64,000 bases of DNA from CAZASK01 sp964487845 (GCA_964487845.1 CAZASK010000009.1:1-64000); one strand, 5' to 3'; counted from the stretch's first letter, positions 17,901 through 26,168 are shown. The notes: generated by a model from the letters alone, not told the origin. Numbers and translations: made by a program.

Positions 17901-17989
17901 AGTCAAATGCTCTATGTTACGCTTTGGAATACAAATTACAAGATGTTCTCGATGTTCTGATACCGAAAGTCGAATCTGAAGATAAATAA
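14972..17989 (+). CDS. Large leucine-rich-repeat plus ankyrin-repeat protein (candidate effector)
   Basis: 1005 aa without signal peptide or membrane segment. Residues about 55-330 hold LRRs of the cysteine-containing/F-box type (LKILNVSGYNKVTKVG, LQELDVSRTQFTEKSIEEL). Residues about 355-1000 hold some 19-20 ankyrin repeats with an unusual consensus, ALIEKMxxxxLxxQDxxGxTALHxA, where the inter-repeat loop is EKMN/D-x-x-x-L. Both modules are protein-binding and typical of effectors of amoeba-dwelling bacteria; no catalytic domain is visible. A 217-bp stretch is duplicated 1050 bp (350 codons) downstream at high identity. ATG 14972 (MQPIKNLQQL) is preferred over 14933. It stands alone between convergent genes. 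Confidence 0.85.
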   Translation: MQPIKNLQQLTLDTLVEQVSEGKFSPKGISGPIANKIVEAAFKKLKENEALSEERWRGISCTELNTNALSSTNIKILCKLWGMELKKLGISSGDFKDFIFTSDPFPKLESLHICNPRDLTKESLLKLCEKIPETLQEFVVTECEHLDDEVIAILSKKCPHLKILNVSGYNKVTKVGSHFKELQELDVSRTQFTEKSIEELGGYQLDSINLSYTSIEDKGIELLSQKCPELKILHLCGCKKVTKVGSNFKKLQGLDVSYTKFTDTSIDELKENQLNSINISHTQVDNTGVKSLANSKNGNTLEACVMNGCSSISELPESFSKMKFLGIAGTKITALPRNMCSATTIDGVPMLQQAMMDKNESLFSFLLESLNEKELIAQDRSGNTALHYACKQKQKTNVQALIEKMDQSTLGIQDHDGKSALNLAIEYRLTDIAVQLIHKMNPDDLSHQDKELGRPLWLAVMFDMDDVAAALIEKMHSKNLQLQGKNGLTPLHLACLKGRSNVAKALIEKMNASALSIQDKEKELALHYAIGKDMDHVAVELIKKMNPQDLKHRNNDGDTALHLACKRKNPEIVSALIKKMDQSTLAIQDHDGSTALELAIDFGLDDIAGDLIKNMNSEGLKKQDKYGRTVLHTACLYNRVEVAQALIKKMDQSTLCIQNKDGQTALHNAIENKASDVAIALIEKMNSKDLKLQDCNMDTALHKAVWKNKNDVAIALIEKMNSKDLKLQDNRGDTCLHMACAYTRVEVAKLLIEKMDESALGIQNKEGRLALYWAIENKHSDIAKALIQKMNPKDLKLQGKKKRTPLHHAADKEFDDIAMELIQKMGFEGLKIQDYQGCTPLHLACLKGRSNVAKALIEKMDESALSIQDKKKELALHFAVGNDMDDVAVELIQKMNPDDLKHQNDDGDTALHEACRRSRVEVAKLLIEKMDESTLGIQGRGKKTALHLAIEKKLGDVAVALIEKMRIEDLSLQDSKKSNALCYALEYKLQDVLDVLIPKVESEDK
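16439..16655 (+). repeat. Intragenic ankyrin duplication, copy 1
   Basis: Nearly identical to 17489-17705 (offset exactly 1050 bp). The shared core includes GCTTGCCTGAAGGGCCGAAG and AGCATACAGGATAAA. It reflects recent unequal recombination among ankyrin modules of the surrounding gene. Confidence 0.85.
17489..17705 (+). repeat. Intragenic ankyrin duplication, copy 2
   Basis: Second copy of the segment at 16439-16655. Most differences are single substitutions, such as the swap of GAATGCA for GGATGAA, so the frame is kept. Confidence 0.85.
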
Positions 17990-17991
17990 AA

Positions 17992-19020
17992 TTACGTAAG
18001 AAGGTTGCTATATGTTTTCAGTGCAATGTCAACTACACCATTGGGCTCAAACATGGCAATGAAATGTGTATACATCTCAAGCCTATTTGAGTGTTGATCA
18101 TCAGGTTTTTTTATAAGCAGAGCCTCCGCATATTCAGCAATATCTTCTATAATTCTTTCACATCTATAGTATGCCAAGAGAGGTAAATTGATATCTGAAC
18201 TTCCATATCCTTGATAAAACGCGACTTCCTCTTCGGGGATATTCCATGCATTTCCCACGCCGCCACCGATAAACATGAGATCTCGCTCTTTGGGAGCTAT
18301 GATAGGCTCATCCCAGTCTACTATGTAGAAGCTGCCATTTTCTTGTATCAACACATTGCCGGCGTGAATATCGGAATGGCAGAGCACATATTGTACTTTC
18401 TTGGTTTTGATGCTATTACATAGCTCTTCCGCTTGATTTATGAGTGTATGAATCAATGCTCTCTGCTCTCTCATCGAGTCTAAAAAATTTTGCGATATCT
18501 GATCCTTAGAAGTGGAGCGCTGTTGAATAGCAGCATCGAGTGCACGCACAGCTTGCCTATATTTCGAGGAATATGATTCATGTCTTATATTTTGAAGATC
18601 GGGGGTATGTATATCGATTTCATGAATACGCCTGAATGCCTTGCCGAGCATCGTCCACTGCTGGTGTGTTAATTTTTGAGTAAAGCCATTTTTCCCTTCA
18701 ATAAATGGGTACATAACGATGGCATATTGATCGAGGTGTAGGGCAAAATGACCATGGATAGTTTTGATTGGTGAGATGATCTGCTCTACTCCAGCATCAT
18801 CTAAAAGAGAGAGGATATGAGTAGGTGTCTTGCGTTCATTGCCATATTTTAATTTTACAAAGTAGAAGAGATGGTCAGAAGCGTGTGCCTTATATGTTGC
18901 TGCATGAATGTCTGCCCCTTCAGCAAGTGGTGTAATGGCTTGTACATCAATCGCATAGTGAGCTCGCAAATGATCGATCAGCTGTGTGTCTAAGGAAACA
19001 TGTATAGGTAATTTATGCAT
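17992..19020 (-). CDS. APH(9)-like aminoglycoside/spectinomycin phosphotransferase-family kinase
   Basis: A 342-aa protein of the aminoglycoside phosphotransferase/choline-kinase fold. The Brenner-type catalytic loop is LCHSDIHAGNVLI with catalytic Asp, and the metal-binding block is FYIVDWDEPIIAPKERDLMFIGGG, which is close to what I recall of APH(9) spectinomycin kinases. The N-lobe has ATYKAH and YFVKLKYG (ATP Lys). Substrate is unknown; intrinsic resistance is possible but such folds also phosphorylate other small molecules. ATG 19020 (MHKLPIHVSL) is chosen because the 90 residues upstream have no kinase character and overlap the divergent gene. Confidence 0.75.
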   Translation of the reverse strand: MHKLPIHVSLDTQLIDHLRAHYAIDVQAITPLAEGADIHAATYKAHASDHLFYFVKLKYGNERKTPTHILSLLDDAGVEQIISPIKTIHGHFALHLDQYAIVMYPFIEGKNGFTQKLTHQQWTMLGKAFRRIHEIDIHTPDLQNIRHESYSSKYRQAVRALDAAIQQRSTSKDQISQNFLDSMREQRALIHTLINQAEELCNSIKTKKVQYVLCHSDIHAGNVLIQENGSFYIVDWDEPIIAPKERDLMFIGGGVGNAWNIPEEEVAFYQGYGSSDINLPLLAYYRCERIIEDIAEYAEALLIKKPDDQHSNRLEMYTHFIAMFEPNGVVDIALKTYSNLLT

Positions 19021-19156
19021 ATGTTTTTGTGAATAGTATGAGATGGTTTTCGAAAAATGTTTTTGAGTAATATGGCGTTCTGTGTTATCAACACATGCTT
19101 GCAAACTAAGCGTAGCGGAACATATGTATTTTTTTAAGTATTTTGTAGAAGAGTAG

Positions 19157-19477
19157 ATGAATAATGATGAGATAATGAAAAGAGTCTCTATTTTATTGAC
19201 AGTACAAAAGGCTCTATGGGGAGAAGTAACGCCAAATCTTCGAGCTGTTTTTATTGGATGGTCTGATTTAACAGATGACTGTTCTATCAAGCTATATTTT
19301 GTTTATGATGGGGAAATTTCAGATGATGATAAAGATAATGGAGAATGTGTTACTGCAGAAGTTTTAGCAATTTTTTCTGATAATGACGTGGCAGCAGAAT
19401 TTTTGCAAATTGATTATCCGAATAAAATACCAGCTCTAGGAAACGAGGGTATCTATTTTCGGAAAGAAGATTATTAG
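19157..19477 (+). CDS. Conserved small protein, possible immunity-like, 106 aa
   Basis: Compact acidic protein with KRVSILLTVQKALWGEVTPNLRAVFIGW, then IKLYFVYDGEIS and a C-terminal IDYPNKIPALGN block (shown in parts). I have seen small stand-alone proteins of this type scattered in bacteria; the mix of one helix and short strands is like small immunity proteins. No toxin gene is next to it, so function is unknown. It diverges from the APH-like gene. Confidence 0.6.
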   Translation: MNNDEIMKRVSILLTVQKALWGEVTPNLRAVFIGWSDLTDDCSIKLYFVYDGEISDDDKDNGECVTAEVLAIFSDNDVAAEFLQIDYPNKIPALGNEGIYFRKEDY

Positions 19478-19529
19478 TCTGAATTGAGGTGTCACCAGTA
19501 TACAGTAACAGAGCATTGCTGGAATTTTT

Positions 19530-19558
19530 TTCTTGCTCCATTTTAATATACATATAAT
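19530..19558 (+). promoter_or_regulatory. Candidate promoter of the SRP RNA gene
   Basis: A perfect TATAAT (19553-19558) ends six bases before the predicted 5' end of the SRP RNA. A weak -35 (TTCTTG, 19530-19535) lies at 17-bp spacing. Confidence 0.55.
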
Positions 19559-19564
19559 CAGTAT

Positions 19565-19670
19565 ATGCCCTATACTTGCTTTACAATTTTTTGTCGGGGA
19601 CCTTGTGGAATGAACCGGTCTGAACCAGGTCAGGATCGGAAGATAGCAGCCTTAAGGATATTCAGGGCAT
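19565..19670 (+). ncRNA. ffs: Small signal recognition particle RNA (4.5S type)
   Basis: The apical domain is recognisable: ACCAGGTCAGGATCGGAAG then ATAGCAGCC, matching the SRP helix 8 symmetric and asymmetric loops (GGTCAGG...CGGAAG.AGCAGCC). The ends ATGCCCT (19565-19571) and AGGGCAT (19664-19670) pair and close the hairpin. This RNA binds Ffh and directs membrane proteins to the translocon. A TATAAT box lies just upstream. The exact ends are by pairing only. Confidence 0.88.
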
Positions 19671-19701
19671 GCCATAAGTCATCTCCGACATTTTTCTTAA
19701 A

Positions 19702-19866
19702 TAGACTTCTTTCGAAACTCGCTTTGGTTGGAAAAATTGATGATTTTTGTGCAGGTTTAGTTGCAAATTTTGAGAGCAATATGTAAGCATATGGTCGAAA
19801 AATTTGCAGCTAAAAATGCCAAAAATGGTAATTTTAACAACCAAATGGAGTTTCGAAAGAAGTCTA
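19702..19866 (+). mobile_element. MITE family A, copy 1
   Basis: A 161-bp element (19704-19864) bounded by TA on both sides. Terminal inverted repeats start GACTTCTTTCGAAACT and extend to about 27 bp with a few mismatches. It has no coding capacity. The TA flank fits mobilisation by an IS630/Tc1-mariner type transposase. It lies just after the SRP RNA gene. Confidence 0.85.
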
Positions 19867-19884
19867 ATGCTCTATAATACATAG

Positions 19885-21774
19885 TTATCTTTTCATAAGC
19901 GGAAGTAGCTCTTCAATACGTATCGGCTCCTGACGTTTTGACATCGGCCTGTCAATAAATAGAAGCATCCATATTTCGAGAATAATCAAGGCATACAGAA
20001 TTTTAAACGAGGAACTGCTAGCTCGTTTTAAAAGAGCGCGGATATATTCTGATGATACAAATCCACTTTCCACGAGTATTCCACGGGTAAGTGCATGAAA
20101 ATGAGCCATGATAGTTGGATGCTGCATCCATATCGAAAACACATGCTCGTCTGCGGCAGCTATTGGGGTATACGTGTGCACCGTTTGGAGTGCGAACGCA
20201 GGAAATGACGGCAAAATATCAGGGCTTGCCCAGATAGTCTCATCAAGTGAAGCGAATGTTTCAAGTAATGCAAGGTCCAAAAATGGATTTTCCGCTGTCA
20301 CGCCATATGCTCTTGCAATTGCATTTCGCGCGGTATGAATCTTATCAATAACAGTGGTTTTCATAGTGAGATAAAAGAGTGCTGCCGGGTGAGAAGGTAT
20401 TTTTGGTAAATGATAAAACTGATGCAGAAATAGATCGGGCTGAAAATAGCGATGCAGGGTAGGAGATAATCGCTTGAGTTCTTGTAAAGGTACGAGAGCA
20501 TTTGTTTCAACAAATTGAATCAATGGATCGTGTTGAAATTTTCTTAATAACTGGAGTATCTGCTTTGGGAATAGCTGTAGTGCACTTCTTGAAAATGCAG
20601 TTCCTAAAGTGTTGAGGAGTTGCGAAGCAAAGGCGTGTGTTTTATTTTGTGACCACGTAATTTGTGATCGTTCAGTATCATAATGACAAAATTGATTTTC
20701 AAATCCTGTATCGAAAAATGCCCTTAAATTATGATGTGAGCACCATTGAACATGTTGATATGTTTGGATGTGGTTGATTTCGGCGATGGGCATCTCCATG
20801 GCTGTCACAAGAGGAATGAGGCTTTGTATAAATGATTGCGGTCCGATCAGAGTGTTTGAGCGAGTATGAGTAGTGGTTTTTTCATCATCTTCGGAAAATC
20901 GAATGGATGATGAGGGGATGAGCTTTGATTGTGTGAGGAGATATTTTTCTATCAAGCATGATCCAGCAGTCCCCGAGAAGATAGCAGGACATGAGAGCTC
21001 TTCTGTTGCTAAGCCTTCTTTTATTCTTGCATCAAGACCCGAATAAATAGTGTTTAAAAGATGAGTGTAGAGTTCTTCATAGGTTTCAAAATGTTGGGTG
21101 TGTTGTTTGCTAAAGGACTTGCTGAATGACCAGTAGGGTTGACTTGTTAATTTTCCTGAAAGAGATTGTTTCAGAAAATAACCAGGGAGGAGCCTATTGA
21201 CATTGTGAACGGCTGTTTTATCTTGTGAGATGTAGCCATTGCTGAGATAGGCAGCACACGCTTCCAAATCTGGTGCCTGAGAGATGATTCCTGTTGTAAG
21301 AAGGGATTGCAAAGAGCTTGAAAAAAGAAGAGCGTGATCATTTCTGTGCCAAAAAAAATCAGAAGAGCCAGTTCGATCGCGCACAATAAACAATTCCTGA
21401 CAGCCTTGATCGAGCAATGCTAAAGCAAAGTCTCCATCGAGATATTGAAACGCTCTTTCTCCTAGCACTTGAAATAGCGTGGCTACAAGAGCCGCATCTT
21501 CAGTCGAAATGGGCAAGCTGTGATCTTGTAGGATAGAGATACAAGAAGTAGTGCGAATGAGCTTCCCCATAAGAGCGACTTTTATCTCTTTATTCGGACT
21601 TTCTTGAATCGATGTAAAATTTTGTAGACCCAGGCAGCTATTGTGAAACTGTATAAAATCTTGATTTGTGGAAGCTGTTTTTTGATGAGCAAACCAACTC
21701 AGCATGGACTGAAGTTTTTCTAAAGGATAGAGTACATCAAAGCTGACAACACCGGCTATACCATTCACATCCAC
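19885..21774 (-). CDS. Degenerate asparagine synthetase B-like protein (probable pseudoenzyme)
   Basis: 629 aa in the order of glutamine-dependent asparagine synthetase: an N-terminal Ntn glutaminase-like domain (NGIAG start, LDGDFALALLD, IVRDRTGSSDFFW, LLFSSSLQSLL) and a C-terminal synthetase-like domain (FETYEELYTHLL, ENPFLDLALLETF). Key residues are missing: the Cys after the initiator Met in MCGIAG is Asn here, and the ATP pyrophosphatase loop SGGLDS reads SGTAGSC. Neither ammonia production nor adenylation is expected. GTG 21768 would give MNGIAG exactly at the start and has AAGGAAG upstream, so it is a likely true start. Stand-alone gene; role unknown. Confidence 0.72.
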   Translation of the reverse strand: MDVNGIAGVVSFDVLYPLEKLQSMLSWFAHQKTASTNQDFIQFHNSCLGLQNFTSIQESPNKEIKVALMGKLIRTTSCISILQDHSLPISTEDAALVATLFQVLGERAFQYLDGDFALALLDQGCQELFIVRDRTGSSDFFWHRNDHALLFSSSLQSLLTTGIISQAPDLEACAAYLSNGYISQDKTAVHNVNRLLPGYFLKQSLSGKLTSQPYWSFSKSFSKQHTQHFETYEELYTHLLNTIYSGLDARIKEGLATEELSCPAIFSGTAGSCLIEKYLLTQSKLIPSSSIRFSEDDEKTTTHTRSNTLIGPQSFIQSLIPLVTAMEMPIAEINHIQTYQHVQWCSHHNLRAFFDTGFENQFCHYDTERSQITWSQNKTHAFASQLLNTLGTAFSRSALQLFPKQILQLLRKFQHDPLIQFVETNALVPLQELKRLSPTLHRYFQPDLFLHQFYHLPKIPSHPAALFYLTMKTTVIDKIHTARNAIARAYGVTAENPFLDLALLETFASLDETIWASPDILPSFPAFALQTVHTYTPIAAADEHVFSIWMQHPTIMAHFHALTRGILVESGFVSSEYIRALLKRASSSSFKILYALIILEIWMLLFIDRPMSKRQEPIRIEELLPLMKR

Positions 21775-21884
21775 TTCCTTAGAATTTTTCTTTGCACTGT
21801 GGCATGTTTGAGAATATTTTCACATTGGAAATATAGTCCCATTTCGTTATGGTTACATACAATGAGATTGTTCGTGAGGTGAGT

Positions 21885-22541
21885 ATGTATCTTTTCTTCT
21901 TCGTATTATCCCTATTTTGTTCTGTAAGTTGTTCTACTCAGTACTCTGATTTTTTTCCTTACCATGATGATGGAACGTTGAAGCCTTATGTAAGTATACT
22001 ACCTCTCGGTGATCACTCAAATAGTGGGCTTGCATGGAATTTGTCAGAGGAGCTCACAGGCAAAGTTCGTCATCGCCTGATGCAAGATGGGAGGTTGTTT
22101 GTCCCTCCAGCCACACAGATTCATAAACAGCTGGTGGCCTCCGGAGCACAAGATCTCACGACATCTGCTGACTTAGCTCCTTTTCTGTCATTTCAACCAG
22201 CACACTTTGTCGTTGTTATGGATTTAATTGAGCATCGAATAGTCCCTTATCAACGCGGAGCAATCAAGCCAATATATCCTGCAAATATCGCCTCAGATCG
22301 TGCTGTCGTGCTTTTGATGAAGCTTCGACTTCGTGTAGTAGACATCCGAGGGGGGCAGCCTCATGTTGTTCGCCAAGAACTTGTTGAAAGTAATCATGTC
22401 ATGGATAAGCTTGCTATGGATGAGTCGATTCATAAAAGAGGCACTCCTACATATGGTTCAACAGCTCTTGCTATGGCGCACGCCCGATTGGTAAGCGATG
22501 TCGTGGCTAAAATAGAACAGCTCACTTGCTTTAGAGGATAA
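21885..22541 (+). CDS. Probable lipoprotein, 218 aa
   Basis: N-terminus MYLFFFVLSLFCSVSC is a lipoprotein signal with the lipobox SVSC. The rest (PYVSILPLGDHSNSGLAWNL, HFVVVMDLIEHRIVPY) alternates strand and helix. It looks like a conserved chlamydial envelope lipoprotein, but I cannot name it with certainty. ATG 21885, preceded by GAGGTGAG, is chosen over 21849. It begins a run with the CPBP protease gene 3 bp downstream. Confidence 0.65.
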   Translation: MYLFFFVLSLFCSVSCSTQYSDFFPYHDDGTLKPYVSILPLGDHSNSGLAWNLSEELTGKVRHRLMQDGRLFVPPATQIHKQLVASGAQDLTTSADLAPFLSFQPAHFVVVMDLIEHRIVPYQRGAIKPIYPANIASDRAVVLLMKLRLRVVDIRGGQPHVVRQELVESNHVMDKLAMDESIHKRGTPTYGSTALAMAHARLVSDVVAKIEQLTCFRG

Positions 22542-22544
22542 GAC

Positions 22545-23402
22545 TTGTGCTCATGTATAAGTCTCTTTGATCTTCTTTTGCTAGCCACTGTACTACTGAG
22601 TGTCTGTATAGTGTACAAGTGGCGCCTTTTTGCATTGCCAAAGACAGGGTGGATGCAGCTGCCATCTTCCCGTGTTAGCTTCATGACCACACTCATTGCC
22701 TATTCACTCTATCTGTCCATGCATCTCTTAGTCCCAACTTGTATGGATGCTGTTTTTAAAGTAGCCAGTATCTATTTTTCTGTCTCACCTTCTCCTAGTG
22801 CCCAAATAGCATGCACACAAATTGCCGTCATAGCGACTGCATGTCTGGTACTTGTATTTTTGAGTCACCTATATGAAAAAGAAAAGAAGGTGATTTGGGG
22901 GAGTGTGAGTAGTCGCTTGCGTATGCTCTTGAAAGGAATGGGTATAGGTCTCGTCGTGTATCCGATGATTATTGGCGTTATACAGGCCGTTTATTGGTTG
23001 ATTTCGTGCTATGTAGCATTTGCACAGACAGAACAAGTAGCCGTTATGCAGTTAAAGCAGGCCGCCGCAACTCCTATTTTGTTTTCAATATTATTAGTCC
23101 AAGTAGTAGTGATGGTTCCAGTAGTGGAAGAGTTATTGTTTCGAGGATACATTCAAAATTTTTTCATGGGAATATGTGGAGCCAAGAGCGCAGTTATTCT
23201 TTCTTCACTCCTTTTTGCTGCTTTTCATTACTCTGCGCAACAGCACTTGAGCAATATTCAGCTTCTTGTAGGCCTCTTTGTGTTGTCTTCTCTGATCGGG
23301 ACTGTCTATATAAGAGAGCGCTCCTTATTTGTGTCTATTGGTATCCACGCAGGTTTTAACCTGATCAGTATTTTTTTTATGGTGTTCAGTAATTCCTTCT
23401 AG
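22545..23402 (+). CDS. CPBP-family intramembrane metalloprotease
   Basis: Polytopic membrane protein of 285 aa of the CAAX protease and bacteriocin-processing (Abi) family. Motif 1 is VEELLFRGYIQNFF, motif 2 FAAFHYS and motif 3 GIHAGFN, giving the Glu and His residues of the active site. Six to eight hydrophobic segments surround them. The start is TTG at 22545. Substrates of bacterial members are mostly unknown. Confidence 0.85.
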   Translation: MCSCISLFDLLLLATVLLSVCIVYKWRLFALPKTGWMQLPSSRVSFMTTLIAYSLYLSMHLLVPTCMDAVFKVASIYFSVSPSPSAQIACTQIAVIATACLVLVFLSHLYEKEKKVIWGSVSSRLRMLLKGMGIGLVVYPMIIGVIQAVYWLISCYVAFAQTEQVAVMQLKQAAATPILFSILLVQVVVMVPVVEELLFRGYIQNFFMGICGAKSAVILSSLLFAAFHYSAQQHLSNIQLLVGLFVLSSLIGTVYIRERSLFVSIGIHAGFNLISIFFMVFSNSF

Positions 23403-23476
23403 AAAAATTCTTTGTAATTTGCTAGAGTCCAGGCAATTATGTAACTCACCTTTGGTAAGGATCGATAATCTGTAGT

Positions 23477-24265
23477 ATGGAAACTCGAAACGTGCCACTT
23501 CAGATTTTGACATATGGTCTTTCGGATCCAGGCCTGGTCAGAAAAAACAATGAGGATGTTTGGGGGTGTCTTCCTGAACATCACATCTATGTCCTTGCTG
23601 ACGGTATGGGTGGTCATCAAGCAGGCGAAGTGGCGGCTCGAGAAGCAGTTATTCACCTCTGCTCTTTACTCCGCGCTGCATTAGAGTCTGGTGTGGAGCG
23701 TGATTCTATACAATCGATGGTTGCGGCCATTCAACAAGCGATGGCTGCGACTAATCATTTTATTTATGAGCTGGGACAGACGGATGAACTGCTCCATGGC
23801 ATGGGCACGACACTTCTATGTCTTCAGTTTTTTTCGGGGCATGTCATTGCAGCGCATGTAGGCGACTCTCGCATTTATCGGTTGCGTGATCAGAAGCTAC
23901 AACAGCTTACACAAGATCACTCCTTACTGCGTGAGATGATTGACACTGGCAAGGTCTCAAGTAGTCAAGCAAGCGATTCTCCATACAAAAACATACTGAC
24001 ACGCGCTATCGGCACCTCCTCGGCAGTAGAGGCTTCTTTTGCTATCTCAGTACCTTGTGAAAATGATCTCTATTTGATGTGTTCTGATGGGCTCTCTGAC
24101 TTGCTTTCCGAGCAAGAAATAGAGGTTGTTCTGAATCAACCTCTGTCTATAGAAGAAAAAGTGCGCTCTCTTATTGCTGCAGCAAAACACAAAGGTGGGT
24201 ATGATAATATAACCGTTGTTTTGATTGAAGTAATAGGAACAGATGCAAAAGAGAGTATATCTTGA
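23477..24265 (+). CDS. PP2C-family serine/threonine protein phosphatase
   Basis: Cytoplasmic metal-dependent phosphatase, 262 aa, counterpart of Hanks-type kinases. Visible PP2C motifs are RKNNEDVW, LADGMGGHQAGEVAA (metal Asp), GMGTTLLCL, AHVGDSRIYRL, MCSDGLSDLL and YDNITVVL. It overlaps the cysteine desulfurase gene by 23 bp, an order I recall from Chlamydia, so the two are probably co-translated. Confidence 0.93.
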   Translation: METRNVPLQILTYGLSDPGLVRKNNEDVWGCLPEHHIYVLADGMGGHQAGEVAAREAVIHLCSLLRAALESGVERDSIQSMVAAIQQAMAATNHFIYELGQTDELLHGMGTTLLCLQFFSGHVIAAHVGDSRIYRLRDQKLQQLTQDHSLLREMIDTGKVSSSQASDSPYKNILTRAIGTSSAVEASFAISVPCENDLYLMCSDGLSDLLSEQEIEVVLNQPLSIEEKVRSLIAAAKHKGGYDNITVVLIEVIGTDAKESIS

Positions 24266-25388
24266 TAATAATGCCACAACAGAGCTCGATCACGAGGTAA
24301 TTCAAGCCGTTGTCCAGAATTTGGCGCTCTATGGAAATCCTTCTAGTGCTCATTATCATGGCCAACAAGCAAAAAATGTTTTAGTGAAAGCTCGCTCCCA
24401 GGTGGCCTCTTTTTTCAAAGTAAAACCAAAAGAGGTAATTTTCACCTCGTCAGGAACAGAAGCGAACAATCTTATCATACGAGGATTTTTTGGTAGCCAG
24501 CCTTCAGGTCATATTATTACATCAGATGTAGAACACTCCTCGGTTTACAATACTCTGCAAGCAATGGAAGCTATGGGTTGTACGGTCAATTATTTGCCGG
24601 CAGGGCGCCATGGTGCTGTTTCTGTGGACCAAGTGCAAGCGGCAGTGCGACCCGATACGCGTTTGATTTGTCTTCTTGGAGCCAATAATGAAACAGGTGT
24701 AAAAAGTGAGATCGATGCTATTGCAGCTTTTGCCCTTGATCGTCAGATACCTTACATGGTAGATGGTGTGTGCATGGTTGGAAAGAGTGCATTTTCCTTA
24801 CCGAGAGGGGTTTCCTTTTTTAGCGTAAGTGGTCATAAATTTCATGCACCTAAGGGGATTGGTTGCGCTATTGTTCGAGAAAAATATAAACTTCAACCCT
24901 ATATGACCGGAGGTCCTCAAGAGTGGGGGCTACGAGCTGGAACGGAAAATGTTGCCGCTATTGCTGGATTTGCAACTTCACTGCAGCTTCTTGAACGAGA
25001 AATGACATCAATGTTATCGGAAGTAAAGCGACTTCGAGATTATTTTGAGAGTGAGTTGTTCCGCTATCTTCCCGATATACAGATCAATGGATCGGGTGAT
25101 CGTCTTGTAAATACATCAAATGTTCTCTTTCGAGGCATAGACGGGGAATCATTGTTAATTCGCTTAGATTTGCAAGGGCTATCTGTAAGCCATGGTTCAG
25201 CATGTGCGTCGGGAGCTCTTGAGCCTTCACGTGTGCTTCGTAATATGGGCTTGACATACGAAGAGGCGGCAGCTTCCATTCGTTTTTCGCTCTCGCGCAT
25301 GAATACGCAAGCAGAAATTGATCAAGCAGTTGCCATCATCGTAAAAAGCGTTGAAGAGCAAAGACGCATGAGTGGAAAAAGCCTCTAA
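24243..25388 (+). CDS. NifS/IscS-type cysteine desulfurase
   Basis: PLP enzyme that converts cysteine to alanine and hands persulfide sulfur to Fe-S assembly or thiolation. The N-terminus VYLDNNATTELD is the class V aminotransferase hallmark, EHSSVYNTLQAME and GANNETG follow, the PLP lysine is in SGHKFHAPKG and the catalytic cysteine loop is SHGSACASGALEPS. Length 381 aa is normal. In VDGVCMVGK the usual VDAVQA-type strand has Gly and Cys. No iscU or iscR is next to it. Its stop overlaps the convergent LOG gene by 4 bp. Confidence 0.92.
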   Translation: MQKRVYLDNNATTELDHEVIQAVVQNLALYGNPSSAHYHGQQAKNVLVKARSQVASFFKVKPKEVIFTSSGTEANNLIIRGFFGSQPSGHIITSDVEHSSVYNTLQAMEAMGCTVNYLPAGRHGAVSVDQVQAAVRPDTRLICLLGANNETGVKSEIDAIAAFALDRQIPYMVDGVCMVGKSAFSLPRGVSFFSVSGHKFHAPKGIGCAIVREKYKLQPYMTGGPQEWGLRAGTENVAAIAGFATSLQLLEREMTSMLSEVKRLRDYFESELFRYLPDIQINGSGDRLVNTSNVLFRGIDGESLLIRLDLQGLSVSHGSACASGALEPSRVLRNMGLTYEEAAASIRFSLSRMNTQAEIDQAVAIIVKSVEEQRRMSGKSL

Positions 25389-26089
25389 GTCATTTTATTT
25401 TGTATGGAGATTTCTTCTATTTTTCTGCGTTCTTTGTATGCTTTTTCAATAGCATTCGTGACCTCATCAGGGTCATCGCAGATAGTAAAGAGCTCCATAT
25501 CTTGTTTTGAGATGCAGTCATTGTGAAGTACGGTGTCTTTCAACCAGTGCATGAGTCCCTTCCAAAAAGATGATCCCATGAGAAATACAGGCACGGGCTG
25601 TGTCTTTCGGGTTTGAATGAGGGTAAATATCTCAAAGAGCTCGTCTAAAGTTCCAAAGCCTCCTGGAAGAAAAATAAAGCCTTGAGCATATCGAGCAAAC
25701 ATTACCTTTCGAATGAAAAAATAACGAAACTTAAGACGCAATTTTGGATCAATATAAGCATTTGGCTCAGATTCAAATGGAAGGTCAATGATCAGTCCAC
25801 AAGAATTACCTTTGCCTTTTTGTGCTCCCATGTTGGCGGCTTCCATGATTCCAGGGCCTGCACCAGTAACAATAGAAAAGCCTTTTTTGACAAGCTTTTC
25901 AGATAGTTGAATAGCAAGTTCATAGTAAGGAGACGTAGCAGTAAGCCGAGATGATCCGAAAATGGAGATGCAAGGTCCAATTGTTGAAAGCGTCTCAAAT
26001 CCATCTACAAATTCTGAAATGAAGCGGAATAATTTCCACGCATCACCACTTGGTACTGCCACATCATGAGAATGAATAAAATCGTTCAT
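25385..26089 (-). CDS. LOG-family protein (TIGR00730, lysine-decarboxylase-fold)
   Basis: A 234-aa Rossmann protein of the LOG family, whose studied members release nucleobases from nucleoside 5'-monophosphates. Visible motifs are IFGSSRL near residue 44, TGAGPGIMEAANMGA and the hallmark LPGGFGTLDELFE with catalytic Glu. The nearby Arg (FIRKVMFA) is also conserved. The bacterial substrate is not certain. Confidence 0.88.
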   Translation of the reverse strand: MNDFIHSHDVAVPSGDAWKLFRFISEFVDGFETLSTIGPCISIFGSSRLTATSPYYELAIQLSEKLVKKGFSIVTGAGPGIMEAANMGAQKGKGNSCGLIIDLPFESEPNAYIDPKLRLKFRYFFIRKVMFARYAQGFIFLPGGFGTLDELFEIFTLIQTRKTQPVPVFLMGSSFWKGLMHWLKDTVLHNDCISKQDMELFTICDDPDEVTNAIEKAYKERRKIEEISIQNKMT

Positions 26090-26168
26090 AACTCTCTGTT
26101 CCTTGGTGTATAAGATATCTCATTTTTACCTTACCTCATTTTCAAAAATTGTTACAAAAGACTTCTTC

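Noticed and set aside
19021..19290. A 90-residue N-terminal extension of the APH-like protein
   Set aside because: No kinase-like sequence and it overlaps the divergent small gene at 19157.
22545..22560. The ATG at 22554 as start of the CPBP gene
   Set aside because: It is out of frame; the frame needs the TTG at 22545.
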